Shown here piece by piece: positions 43,793 to 51,900 of a DNA stretch of 64,000 nucleotides. Within the stretch, counting starts at the first letter, position 1. Each line of letters starts with the position of its first letter. The position numbers and the translations under genes were made by a program. The DNA is from Streptomyces sp. NBC_00341 (GTDB lineage: Bacteria > Actinomycetota > Actinomycetes > Streptomycetales > Streptomycetaceae), in NCBI RefSeq assembly GCF_041435055.1, contig NZ_CP108002.1, positions 2,170,001 through 2,234,000 on the forward strand, given 5' to 3'. Under the pieces are notes generated by a model, which saw only the letters and a list, made by a program, of their open reading frames with translations, was not told the origin of the DNA and did not search any database.

Positions 43793-44767
43793 CTACGCGA
43801 GGTGCGTGCGGACCTCGGCGGCGGCCTCGTGACCGTACGCCTTGGTGAAGCGGTCCATGAAGTGGGTGCGGTGCAGGGTGTACTCCTGGGTGCCGACCGT
43901 CTCGATGACCAGCGTGGCGAGCATGCAGCCGACCTGGGCGGCCCGCTCCAGGCCGACGCCCCAGGCGAGGCCGGAGAGGAATCCGGCGCGGAAGGCGTCG
44001 CCGACGCCGGTCGGGTCGGTCTTGCTCTTCTCCTCCGCGCAGCCGACCTCGATCGGCTCCTCGCCGACGCGCTCGATCCGCACGCCCTGGGCGCCGAGGG
44101 TGGTGACGCGGTGGCCGACCTTGGACAGGATCTCCGCGTCGGTCCAGCCGGTCTTGGACTCGATGAGCCCCTTCTCGTACTCGTTGGAGAAGAGGTAGGT
44201 GGCGCCGTCGAGCAGGATGCGGATCTCGTCGCCGTCCATCCGGGCGATCTGCTGCGAGAAGTCCGCGGCGAACGGGATGCCTCGGGTGCGGCACTCCTCC
44301 GTGTGGCGGAGCATGCCCTCGGGGTCGTCGGCGCCGATGGAGACCAGGTCGAGACCGCCCACCCGGTCGGCCACGGCCTTGAGCTCGATCAGCCGGGCCT
44401 CACTCATGGCGCCGGTGTAGAAGGAGCCGATCTGGTTGTGGTCGGCGTCCGTCGTGCAGACGAAGCGGGCGGTGTGCAGGACCTCGGAGATCCGCACGGA
44501 GCCGGTGTCGACGCCGTGCCGGTCGAGCCAGGCCCGGTACTCGTCGAAGTCGGAGCCCGCCGCGCCGACCAGGATCGGGGCGGTGCCCAGCAGCCCCATG
44601 CCGAAGCAGATGTTGGCGGCGACACCTCCGCGGCGCACGTCCAGGTTGTCGACCAGGAAGGAGAGCGAGACCGTGTGCAGCTGGTCCGCGACCAGCTGGT
44701 CCGCGAAGCGGCCGGGGAAGGTCATGAGGTGGTCGGTGGCGATGGAGCCGGTGACTGCGATACGCAC
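43793..44767 (-). CDS. PfkB-family kinase, adenosine-kinase type
   Basis: 324-residue ribokinase-fold sugar/nucleoside kinase. N-terminal GGVAANICFG, anion hole and catalytic base in DPTGVGDAFRAGFL. In M. tuberculosis the gene in this position is adoK (Rv2202c), an unusual adenosine kinase of this family, so adenosine is the best guess for substrate; a hexose cannot be excluded. GTG at 44767 follows AGGAG at 9 nt. It converges on the desulfurase gene with an 18-bp gap. A hairpin (44829-44853) lies in its leader. Confidence 0.85.
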   Translation of the reverse strand: MRIAVTGSIATDHLMTFPGRFADQLVADQLHTVSLSFLVDNLDVRRGGVAANICFGMGLLGTAPILVGAAGSDFDEYRAWLDRHGVDTGSVRISEVLHTARFVCTTDADHNQIGSFYTGAMSEARLIELKAVADRVGGLDLVSIGADDPEGMLRHTEECRTRGIPFAADFSQQIARMDGDEIRILLDGATYLFSNEYEKGLIESKTGWTDAEILSKVGHRVTTLGAQGVRIERVGEEPIEVGCAEEKSKTDPTGVGDAFRAGFLSGLAWGVGLERAAQVGCMLATLVIETVGTQEYTLHRTHFMDRFTKAYGHEAAAEVRTHLA

Positions 44768-44828
44768 GGGAGACTGCTCCTGCGGAGGTCGAGGGGGAAC
44801 GGTGTCCGCGTCCCCGGGGCGGCATGAC

Positions 44829-44915
44829 AGGGGCCCGGAAATCGAGGGCCCCTTAACGCTACCGGTTCCCGGGGCGGTCCGAATGGGAAAAACTACCCGA
44901 TAGTAGGGCTTTCCC
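44829..44915. other. Two stem-loops between the kinase and the small ORF
   Basis: GGGGCCC (44830-44836) with GGGCCCC (44846-44852) forms one hairpin. GGGAAA (44885-44890) with TTTCCC (44910-44915), enclosing CTAC/GTAG (44893-44896 with 44903-44906), forms another in an AT-rich patch. Both lie in the divergent region and could affect either gene; role unknown. Confidence 0.4.
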
Positions 44916-44945
44916 CCTGAGCTCCGAGGTGCTTACGGTGCGGAT

Positions 44946-45143
44946 ATGTCGAACCACATCGCTTCGTTCGAGTCCGAGACCGGCCTGGCCGAGCTGCGCG
45001 GAGACTGCGCCCGGATGGCTCCGCACTGGGTGGTACCCGCGAAGGCCGCCGCGATCCCGGTGGCGCCGTCCCTGATTCACGGGGTGAGCGTGCCCCCGGC
45101 CTCGGCGAAGCTGATCGACGCGACGGCGGAGTACGGCGACTGA
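44946..45143 (+). CDS. Small conserved-looking protein, 65 aa
   Basis: 65 residues, MSNHIASFESETGLAEL onward, no cysteines beyond one, no membrane segment or known motif. Support for being real: TACGGT (44934-44939) ends 6 nt before the ATG, the leaderless arrangement used by neighbours, and the reading frame has normal third-position GC. Function unknown. Confidence 0.65.
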   Translation: MSNHIASFESETGLAELRGDCARMAPHWVVPAKAAAIPVAPSLIHGVSVPPASAKLIDATAEYGD

Positions 45144-45328
45144 CCGCTCCGGATTACGGCGCCCGGCAGACCGTGCTACGACCCCTCCGGGACCCCGCTC
45201 CTGCCGCAACTGCCGCCCCACGGGGGAACCGTGCGCTCCCGCGCCCCGTCCCATCGGTGTCCGCACCCAAGGGGCGGGCCATATGCCGGCCAGGCGTATG
45301 ACGCCAATGCAGGCGAAGGAGCGATCCG

Positions 45329-46804
45329 GTGAGCACCGAGCGATCCGACAACGACGAGACCGGCCCCCGGCGGCGTTCGCCGCTCGCCGTGGCCTCGGTG
45401 GCGGCAGCCGTGCTGCTGGCCGGTGGCGGCGGCGCGTACTGGGCGGCGACCGCGGCGGACAGCGGCAACGTCGAGGAGAACGGGGGCCTCGGCGCAGGCA
45501 AGCCCCCGCCGCTCTCCCTGGACGAGCGGACGGGCGGACCGGCCACCACACCCTCCTCCCCCACCTCATCGGCCCCACCGCGAGGCATCGCGCCCGGTGA
45601 GCCCGACCCGCACGGCGGACGGCTCGTCTACCGCGCGGCGGGCGCGCTGCCGGACGGCCCGGCGAAGGCCGCGGTCCAGCGCACCAGCGGGACCGTCTCC
45701 GCCGCCGAGGTGACCCGGCTGGCGAAGGCGCTCGACCTGAAGGGCACCCCGCAGGCCGAGGGCACCTCCTGGAAGGTGGGCTCGGACGGTGACGGCTCGG
45801 GCCCGGTGCTGCGGGTCGGCAAGCAGGCGCCCGGCACCTGGACCTTCGCCCGTCACGGCTCCGGCGGCACGGACAACTGCGGCCAGAAGGCGACCTGTTC
45901 GGGCGAGCACGTGGCGCCCGGCGGCTCGGGATCACCGGTGAGCGAGAAGGCCGCCATGGCGGCGGCGGCGCCCGTACTGAAGGCGACCGGCCAGGACGCC
46001 GCCTCCCTCGACGCCCGCCAGCTGATGGGCTCGGCCCGCGTGGTGAACGCGGACCCGGTGGTGGACGGACTGCCGACGTACGGCTGGGCGACCGGCGTCC
46101 AGGTCGGCACCGACGGCGAAGTGATCGGCGGCGGCGGGCAGTTGAAGGGCCTGGAGAAGGGCGCCGAGTACCCGGTGATCGGGGCGGCCGACGCGCTGAA
46201 GCAGCTGAACGCTGCGCAGCCCTCGGATGGCCGCAAGAACATCGGCGGATGCGCCACCGTGGCGCCGCTCAGCGGCGACAAGAAGCCGTCCGGGAAGTCC
46301 TGCGGCACACGGACAGGGGCGGAGCCGCCGACGACGACGGTGACGGTCGACAAGGCCGTCTTCGGTCTGGCGGCGCAGTACGTGGACGGGAAGCAGCTGC
46401 TCGTGCCGTCCTGGATCTTCACGGTCCGGCCCGTTGCGGGCGGTACGGGCAACACGGTCAGCCAGGTCGCCGTGGACCCGGCGTACCTGACGAAGAACGC
46501 CCCGTCGGAGAAGACGCCGGACGGTGGCGGCACGACGCCGGCCGGTGGCACGGTCCAGTCGTACAGCGCCGACGGACGGACGCTCTCCGTGACGTTCTGG
46601 GGTGGCGTGTGCAGCAAGTACTCGGCGAGCGCGAAGGAGGACGGCGACACCGTGCGGGTGACCGTGACGGAGTCGAAGCCGGACCCGGAGAAGATGTGCG
46701 TCAAGATCGCCAAGAAGCTGACCCGTACGGTCACCCTGGACCAGCCGCTGGGCGACCGGAAGGTGGTCGACGCGGAGTCCGGCGCCGGGGTGCCGCAGAA
46801 GTGA
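45329..46804 (+). CDS. Secreted or membrane-anchored protein, function unknown
   Basis: 491 residues. A cytoplasmic Arg-rich start, one transmembrane or uncleaved signal segment (~17-43), a Pro/Ser/Thr linker (~50-90), then a long extracellular part with four or more Cys (DNCGQKATC, GGCATV, GKSCGT, GGVCSKYS, EKMCVK) that could form disulfides. No enzyme motif. GTG at 45329 follows AAGGAG. It ends before a very large hairpin. I cannot assign a role. Confidence 0.8.
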   Translation: MSTERSDNDETGPRRRSPLAVASVAAAVLLAGGGGAYWAATAADSGNVEENGGLGAGKPPPLSLDERTGGPATTPSSPTSSAPPRGIAPGEPDPHGGRLVYRAAGALPDGPAKAAVQRTSGTVSAAEVTRLAKALDLKGTPQAEGTSWKVGSDGDGSGPVLRVGKQAPGTWTFARHGSGGTDNCGQKATCSGEHVAPGGSGSPVSEKAAMAAAAPVLKATGQDAASLDARQLMGSARVVNADPVVDGLPTYGWATGVQVGTDGEVIGGGGQLKGLEKGAEYPVIGAADALKQLNAAQPSDGRKNIGGCATVAPLSGDKKPSGKSCGTRTGAEPPTTTVTVDKAVFGLAAQYVDGKQLLVPSWIFTVRPVAGGTGNTVSQVAVDPAYLTKNAPSEKTPDGGGTTPAGGTVQSYSADGRTLSVTFWGGVCSKYSASAKEDGDTVRVTVTESKPDPEKMCVKIAKKLTRTVTLDQPLGDRKVVDAESGAGVPQK

Positions 46805-46843
46805 CGTGACGCCCCCGTACAGGGCACACGCAGCGATACGGCG

Positions 46844-46908
46844 GCGACAGCGATACGGCGGCGGCCCCCAGGATCGAATCCTGGGGGCCGCCGCCGTATC
46901 GCTGTCGC
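46844..46908. terminator. 31-bp perfect hairpin terminator
   Basis: 46844-46874 is the exact reverse complement of 46878-46908 around a 3-nt loop CGA. It separates convergent genes. The outer sequence CAGCGATACGGCGGCG also occurs as a direct repeat just upstream (46831-46846), so the arm appears partly duplicated. Confidence 0.95.
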
Positions 46909-46917
46909 GCAGGCGCC

Positions 46918-47274
46918 CTAGCTGAAGGAGTCGCCGCAGGCGCAGGAACCCGTGGCGTTCGGGTTGTCGATCGTGAAGCCCTGCTTCTCGATGGTGTCGA
47001 CGAAGTCGACGGAGGCGCCGCCCAGGTACGGGGCGCTCATCCGGTCGGTGACGACCTTGACGCCGCCGAAGTCCTTCACGACATCGCCGTCGAGCGAGCG
47101 CTCGTCGAAGAAGAGCTGGTACCGCAGGCCCGAGCAGCCGCCGGGCTGGACGGCGACGCGCAGCGCCAGATCGTCACGGCCTTCCTGCTCCAGCAGGCCC
47201 TTGACCTTGGCTGCGGCGGCGTCGGACAGGAGGATGCCGTCGCTCACGGTGGTGGTCTCGTCCGATACGGACAT
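46918..47274 (-). CDS. erpA: HesB/IscA-family iron-sulfur carrier
   Basis: 118-residue A-type carrier that hands Fe-S clusters to target enzymes. The three ligands are present: Cys in GGCSGL and the pair in CACG near the C-terminus. Syntenic with M. tuberculosis Rv2204c. It is divergent from nadA, whose product needs a 4Fe-4S cluster, and lies near the cysteine desulfurase fusion, a sensible setting. ATG at 47274. Confidence 0.92.
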   Translation of the reverse strand: MSVSDETTTVSDGILLSDAAAAKVKGLLEQEGRDDLALRVAVQPGGCSGLRYQLFFDERSLDGDVVKDFGGVKVVTDRMSAPYLGGASVDFVDTIEKQGFTIDNPNATGSCACGDSFS

Positions 47275-47406
47275 CTGCTTCTCTCCCGGGTTGTACGGAG
47301 TCTGCTTGCCGACGTTGCAACCGCCGGAGCCGCGGATTCATTCCGGGCCGCGCGCTTGCCTGTTCCATTCATGCTCGCACACCTGACCCGCGGGCGGGTG
47401 CGTCAC

Positions 47407-47464
47407 ATTGACGCTATCGCCATCGTCAAAGTGACGTGAAGCGGCTATGATAGATAGCGTCAAT
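47407..47464. promoter_or_regulatory. nadA control region: inverted repeats around TATGAT
   Basis: ATTGACGCTATC (47407-47418) and GATAGCGTCAAT (47453-47464) are exact inverted copies 34 nt apart. Between them are CGTCA-AAG-TGACG (47424-47436) and a -10 hexamer TATGAT (47446-47451). The repeats bracket the promoter like a repressor site. NrtR-type NAD regulators control nadABC genes in actinobacteria, but I cannot match this motif to one. Confidence 0.65.
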
Positions 47465-47475
47465 TCGACGAAAAG

Positions 47476-47505
47476 GCTCCTCGTAGAGAAGCTCCTCGCA
47501 GAGAA
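47476..47505. repeat. 15-bp tandem repeat in the nadA leader
   Basis: GCTCCTCGTAGAGAA (47476-47490) and GCTCCTCGCAGAGAA (47491-47505), one mismatch. It lies between the promoter and the ribosome site of nadA. Confidence 0.85.
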
Positions 47506-47520
47506 GAAAGGGTGCGTGAC

Positions 47521-48708
47521 GTGACCACGGCCCACCCCGTCCAGGAACTCGACGTCCAGCCGTCGCCCCTCGCCCTGCTCCTGCTGGGCCGCGACGCCGA
47601 CCCAAGGAGCGAGCGCGGCGTCGAATGCCCCGGCGACCTGCCCTCCCCGTCCGACCCGGACCTGGTGGAACGCGCCCGCGCGGCCAAGGAGAAGCTGGGC
47701 GAGAAGGTCTTCGTCCTCGGCCACCACTACCAGCGCGACGAGGTCATCCAGTTCGCGGACGTCACCGGTGACTCCTTCAAGCTGGCGCGCGACGCGGCGG
47801 CGCGTCCGGAGGCCGAGTACATCGTCTTCTGCGGTGTGCACTTCATGGCCGAGTCCGCGGACATCCTGACCACCGACGACCAGAAGGTCGTGCTGCCGGA
47901 CCTGGCGGCAGGCTGCTCGATGGCCGACATGGCCACCGCCGAACAGGTCGCCGAGTGCTGGGACGTGCTGACGGAGGCCGGGGTCGCCGAGCAGGTCGTG
48001 CCCGTCTCGTACATGAACTCCTCCGCCGACATCAAGGCCTTCACCGGCCGCCACGGCGGCACGATCTGCACCTCCTCGAACGCGAAGCGCGCCCTGGAGT
48101 GGGCCTTCGAGCAGGGCGAGAAGGTGTTGTTCCTCCCCGATCAGCACCTGGGCCGGAACACCGCCGTCCGGGACATGCGGATGACCCTGGAGGACTGCGT
48201 CCTCTACAACCCGCACAAGCCCAACGGCGGCCTCACCGCCCAGCAGCTGCGCGACGCGAAGATGATCCTGTGGCGCGGGCACTGCTCGGTGCACGGGCGC
48301 TTCTCCGTGGAGTCCGTCAACGACGTGCGCGCCCGGATACCCGGCGTCAACGTGCTGGTGCACCCGGAGTGCAAGCACGAGGTCGTGGCGGCGGCGGACT
48401 ACGTCGGCTCGACGGAGTACATCATCAAGGCCCTGGAGGCGGCCCCGGCCGGTTCCAAGTGGGCGATCGGCACCGAGCTGAACCTGGTACGCCGCCTGGC
48501 GAACCGTTTCGCTGCCGAGGACAAGGAGATCGTCTTCCTCGACAAGACGGTCTGCTTCTGCTCGACGATGAACCGGATCGACCTGCCGCACCTGGTGTGG
48601 ACGCTGGAGTCGCTGGCCGAGGGCAATCTCGTCAACCGGATCGAGGTCGACCCGGAGACCGAGAAGTACGCGAAGCTCGCACTGGAGCGGATGCTGGCGC
48701 TGCCGTAG
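47521..48708 (+). CDS. nadA: Quinolinate synthase
   Basis: Condenses iminoaspartate and dihydroxyacetone phosphate to quinolinate in NAD synthesis; oxygen-sensitive 4Fe-4S enzyme. 395 residues with LGHHYQRDEV, FCGVHFMAES, HPECKHEV and CFCSTMN; the cluster cysteines are among these. GTG at 47521 is chosen because AAAGGG lies 8 nt upstream; GTG at 47512 abuts that site. The promoter region carries a strong inverted repeat. Confidence 0.95.
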   Translation: MTTAHPVQELDVQPSPLALLLLGRDADPRSERGVECPGDLPSPSDPDLVERARAAKEKLGEKVFVLGHHYQRDEVIQFADVTGDSFKLARDAAARPEAEYIVFCGVHFMAESADILTTDDQKVVLPDLAAGCSMADMATAEQVAECWDVLTEAGVAEQVVPVSYMNSSADIKAFTGRHGGTICTSSNAKRALEWAFEQGEKVLFLPDQHLGRNTAVRDMRMTLEDCVLYNPHKPNGGLTAQQLRDAKMILWRGHCSVHGRFSVESVNDVRARIPGVNVLVHPECKHEVVAAADYVGSTEYIIKALEAAPAGSKWAIGTELNLVRRLANRFAAEDKEIVFLDKTVCFCSTMNRIDLPHLVWTLESLAEGNLVNRIEVDPETEKYAKLALERMLALP

Positions 48709-48719
48709 CCACCAGTGAC

Positions 48720-48766
48720 GCGAAGGGCCCCGGGCCGCCTTGTGGCGGTTGCCCGGGGCCCTTCGC
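48720..48766 (+). terminator. Terminator after nadA
   Basis: 48720-48735 pairs with 48751-48766 (16 bp) and CCGCC/GGCGG pair within the loop. It lies 11 nt after the stop. Confidence 0.9.
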
Positions 48767-48816
48767 GTTGCTGGTGGCGGTAGGCGGGGCCTTTCGCGTT
48801 GCTGGTGGCGGTAGGC
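48762..48816. repeat. 24-bp direct repeat, period 31
   Basis: A 24-nt unit starting TTCGCGTTGCTGGTGG occurs at 48762-48785 and 48793-48816. The first copy overlaps the terminator arm of nadA, as if the arm and following bases were duplicated. It marks the left border of the accessory-looking segment. Confidence 0.85.
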
Positions 48817-48970
48817 CGGTTTCCGCCGTACGGCACTCATGATGCCGGTTCCGTAATTACTCTGCTACTCACCGCAGCGGGCGCCGCCTAGGACGGACCG
48901 GTGCGGACGGGAAGCGCGGGGCACGTCGTGATGACCGCGTTGGTTGTGTGACGGAGAGCGGGACGGGCAA

Positions 48971-51900
48971 ATGGTGCGTGAGTCGGGTCTGACGGGCGAC
49001 GAGGGACGCGAGCCGGTGGAGGGGGCGGCCGGGCGGCCGGAAGGCTCGTTCTTCACGGGCCGCAAGGAGGTGCTGGGCCGGATCGCCGCGTGGCTGGAGG
49101 CGGGCAGGGCCGGGCTCTTCCTGGTGACCGGCCCGGCGGGCTGCGGCAAGTCGGCCGTGCTGGACCGGATCGCGACGCTCAGCGGCCCGGTGGGGCGCGA
49201 GGAGACCGAGGCGCACGAGGACGACGCCCCGGTCCCGCGCCTCCCCCGCCCCCTCGCCTCCGTGCTCCTGCGGGACCTGAGCCCGCTCCGGGCCGCCTCG
49301 GAACTGGCCCGGCAGCTCGGCCTGCCGGAGCCCCGCAACGCCGACGACTTCCGGGCCGGGCTGCGCGAGTCGTCCCCGCAGCCGGTGCTGGTGCTGGACG
49401 GCCTGGACGAAGTGCCCGCAGAGCACCTCCGCGCCATGATCGAGGAGCTGGTCCTCCCGCTCGGCCGGACGGCCCAGGTACTGCTCGGCTCCCGCGAGAG
49501 CGCGTTCCACAGCCGTATCGCGGAGGGCGGGTACCGGGGCGAGACCCTGCCGGACGCCCTCGCCCGGCTGACCGGCGCGGAGGTCACCGTCGCGGACCTG
49601 GGGAGGGAGCAGCACACCCGGGCGGACATCGGTGCGTACGTGTTCAACCGGTGCGTGGCGGCCGGGGTTCCGGAGGACCGGGCGCGGAAGGCGGGCGAGG
49701 CGGTCGCCGCGCGTCCTACGGCGGTGGAGGACGGGTTCCTGTTCGCGCGGCTGGTGGCGGGCTCGGCCGGTGCCGACGGGGACCGGCTGCCCGACTCCGT
49801 CGAGGCCGCGTTCGAGGAGGACCTGCGGGCGGGGCCGGTACGGCTACGGGCCGACGGCACCGAATTGCCGTCCGCCGCCCGGGACCTGCTGACGGCCCTC
49901 GCCTGGACGGCCGGACGCGGGATGCCCGCCGGGGGCTTGTGGGCGGAGGTCGCCGGGGCACTGGGCGGTGACGTGTCGTACGACGAGAGCGACGTGGACT
50001 GGCTGCTGTCCGCCTACGGCCGCTACGTCGTCGAGGACTCGGAGGGCGGGCAGACGGTGTACCGGCTGTTCCACCACGCGTTCGTGCCGCTCCTCGCGGA
50101 CCGGGCGGGGCCCGGGGGCTCCGGGGCCGGAGAGGTGGTGTTGGCCGCGCTGGTCGAGCACGTCGAGCGGCGAGCGGTGGGCGACGACTGGGCGGCGGTC
50201 GATCCGTACGTGGTGCGGGGGCTGGCGCCGCACGCGGCGCGGGCAGGCGCACCGGGGATCGCGATGCTGCGGGGTCTGGCGGAGCGGGGCGGGGCGGGCG
50301 CGGCGCCGGTTCTTGCCCAGGACGGCGCGGAGCCCGTTCTGGCCCAGGTCGGCGCGGAGCCCGTTCTGGCCCAGGCCTTGTCCCGCTTCTCCGCCCGGCT
50401 CGGGGCGGAAGGGGACCTACAAGGCGCGCTGGACGCGGCGCGGGAGGCGGCCGGCCTGTACCGGGAACTGGAACACGGCGTTCCCGGGGCGTTCGGAACG
50501 GCGCTGGTACGCGCCCTCATCGACCTTGCCCACGCGCACGCGGCCACCGGCGACCGTGAAGGGGCCCTGCCTAAGGCGCGCGAAGTGGTCGAGCTCCGAC
50601 GGAGCCTGGCCGAAGCGGGCAACAGCGCGTCCCACCCCGACCTGGCTCCCGCCCTGAGCGGTCTCGGCCGGCGGGTCAGCGACATCGGTGACCGTGAGGG
50701 AGCGGTCGCCCTGACGCTGGAGGCGGTCGGCGTCTGCCGACAGCACGTGGAGCGGACCCCGGCGGCGATCCGCCCCCGTCTTGCCGCCGCGCTGACCGAC
50801 CTCGCGGCGCGTCTGGCAGCCGTGAGGCAGCCCCGGACGGCTGTGGCCGCCGCGCAGGAGGCCGTGGACATCTACCGGGAACTCGCCGCCTCGTACCCCG
50901 ATGAGTTCCTGGCCCCGCTCGCCGCAGCCCTGTCCCAGCTGTCCGCGCACCGGGAGGACGACGGCGATCTCGCCGGGTGCGTGGCGCCCGCGCGGGAGGC
51001 GGTGGAGCTCTGCCGGGAACTCGCCGCGCTCCGTCCGGCCGCCTTCCAGCCGCAGTTGGCGGGCGCCCTCCAGAACCTGGCGGACCGGCTCTCCGCCACC
51101 GGTGACCACGCGAACGCCCTCACTACCGTCCGGGACGGCGCACTCCTGTACGCCGAGGTCGCCACGCGGCACCACGACGTCTTCCAGCCGGATTTCGCCC
51201 GCTCCATGTCCTCCCTGGCCAACAAGACGGCCGCCGCCGGAGACCTGTCATCAGCGATCATCCTCGCGAGCGAGGCCGTACGCCTCCAGCGCGAGCTGAC
51301 CTTGGACCGGCCGACAGCGGCCCTCCCCGGACTGGCCACGATGCTCAACCATCTCGCCACGCACCTCGCCGCCACGGGTGACCCCGCGGCGGCTCTGCCC
51401 AACGCCGAGGAAGCGACCGCCCTTTGGGGGCGTCTGGCCGCCGAGGACCCGGACGCCTTCCTGCCGCGGTACGCGACCGCTCTCAGCGACCTCGGCAACC
51501 GTCGCGCGAACCTGGGCGATGTTTCGGGGGCGCTCGCGGCGGCGCGGGAATCGGTGGGCATCCGCCGCCCACTCGCCGCCCAGCAGCCCGCCGTCTTCCG
51601 GCAGGACCTGGCCACGGCACTCACCCGTCTCGCCGCCCACCTGCACCGGGCCGAAGACCCGGCGGCCGGGCTCAGCGCCTCGGAGGAAGCGGTCGCACTC
51701 TTCCGTGAACTCGCCGGACATGAGCCCGCTCTCCGCTCCGCGCTCGCGGGCTCGCTCGGCACCCTGGCGCAGAATCTCGGCGCCACCGGCAACCGGAAGG
51801 AAGCCCTGAAGACGGCCGGGGAGGGCGTCCGCATCCTGCGCGGGCTCGTCGCTGACACCGGCACGGTCCACCTCCCCGACCTGGCTCACGCCCTCCAGAA

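Noticed and set aside
47476..48816. CRISPR-like direct repeats
   Set aside because: Repeats occur as two copies without unique spacers of regular length, and no cas genes are present.
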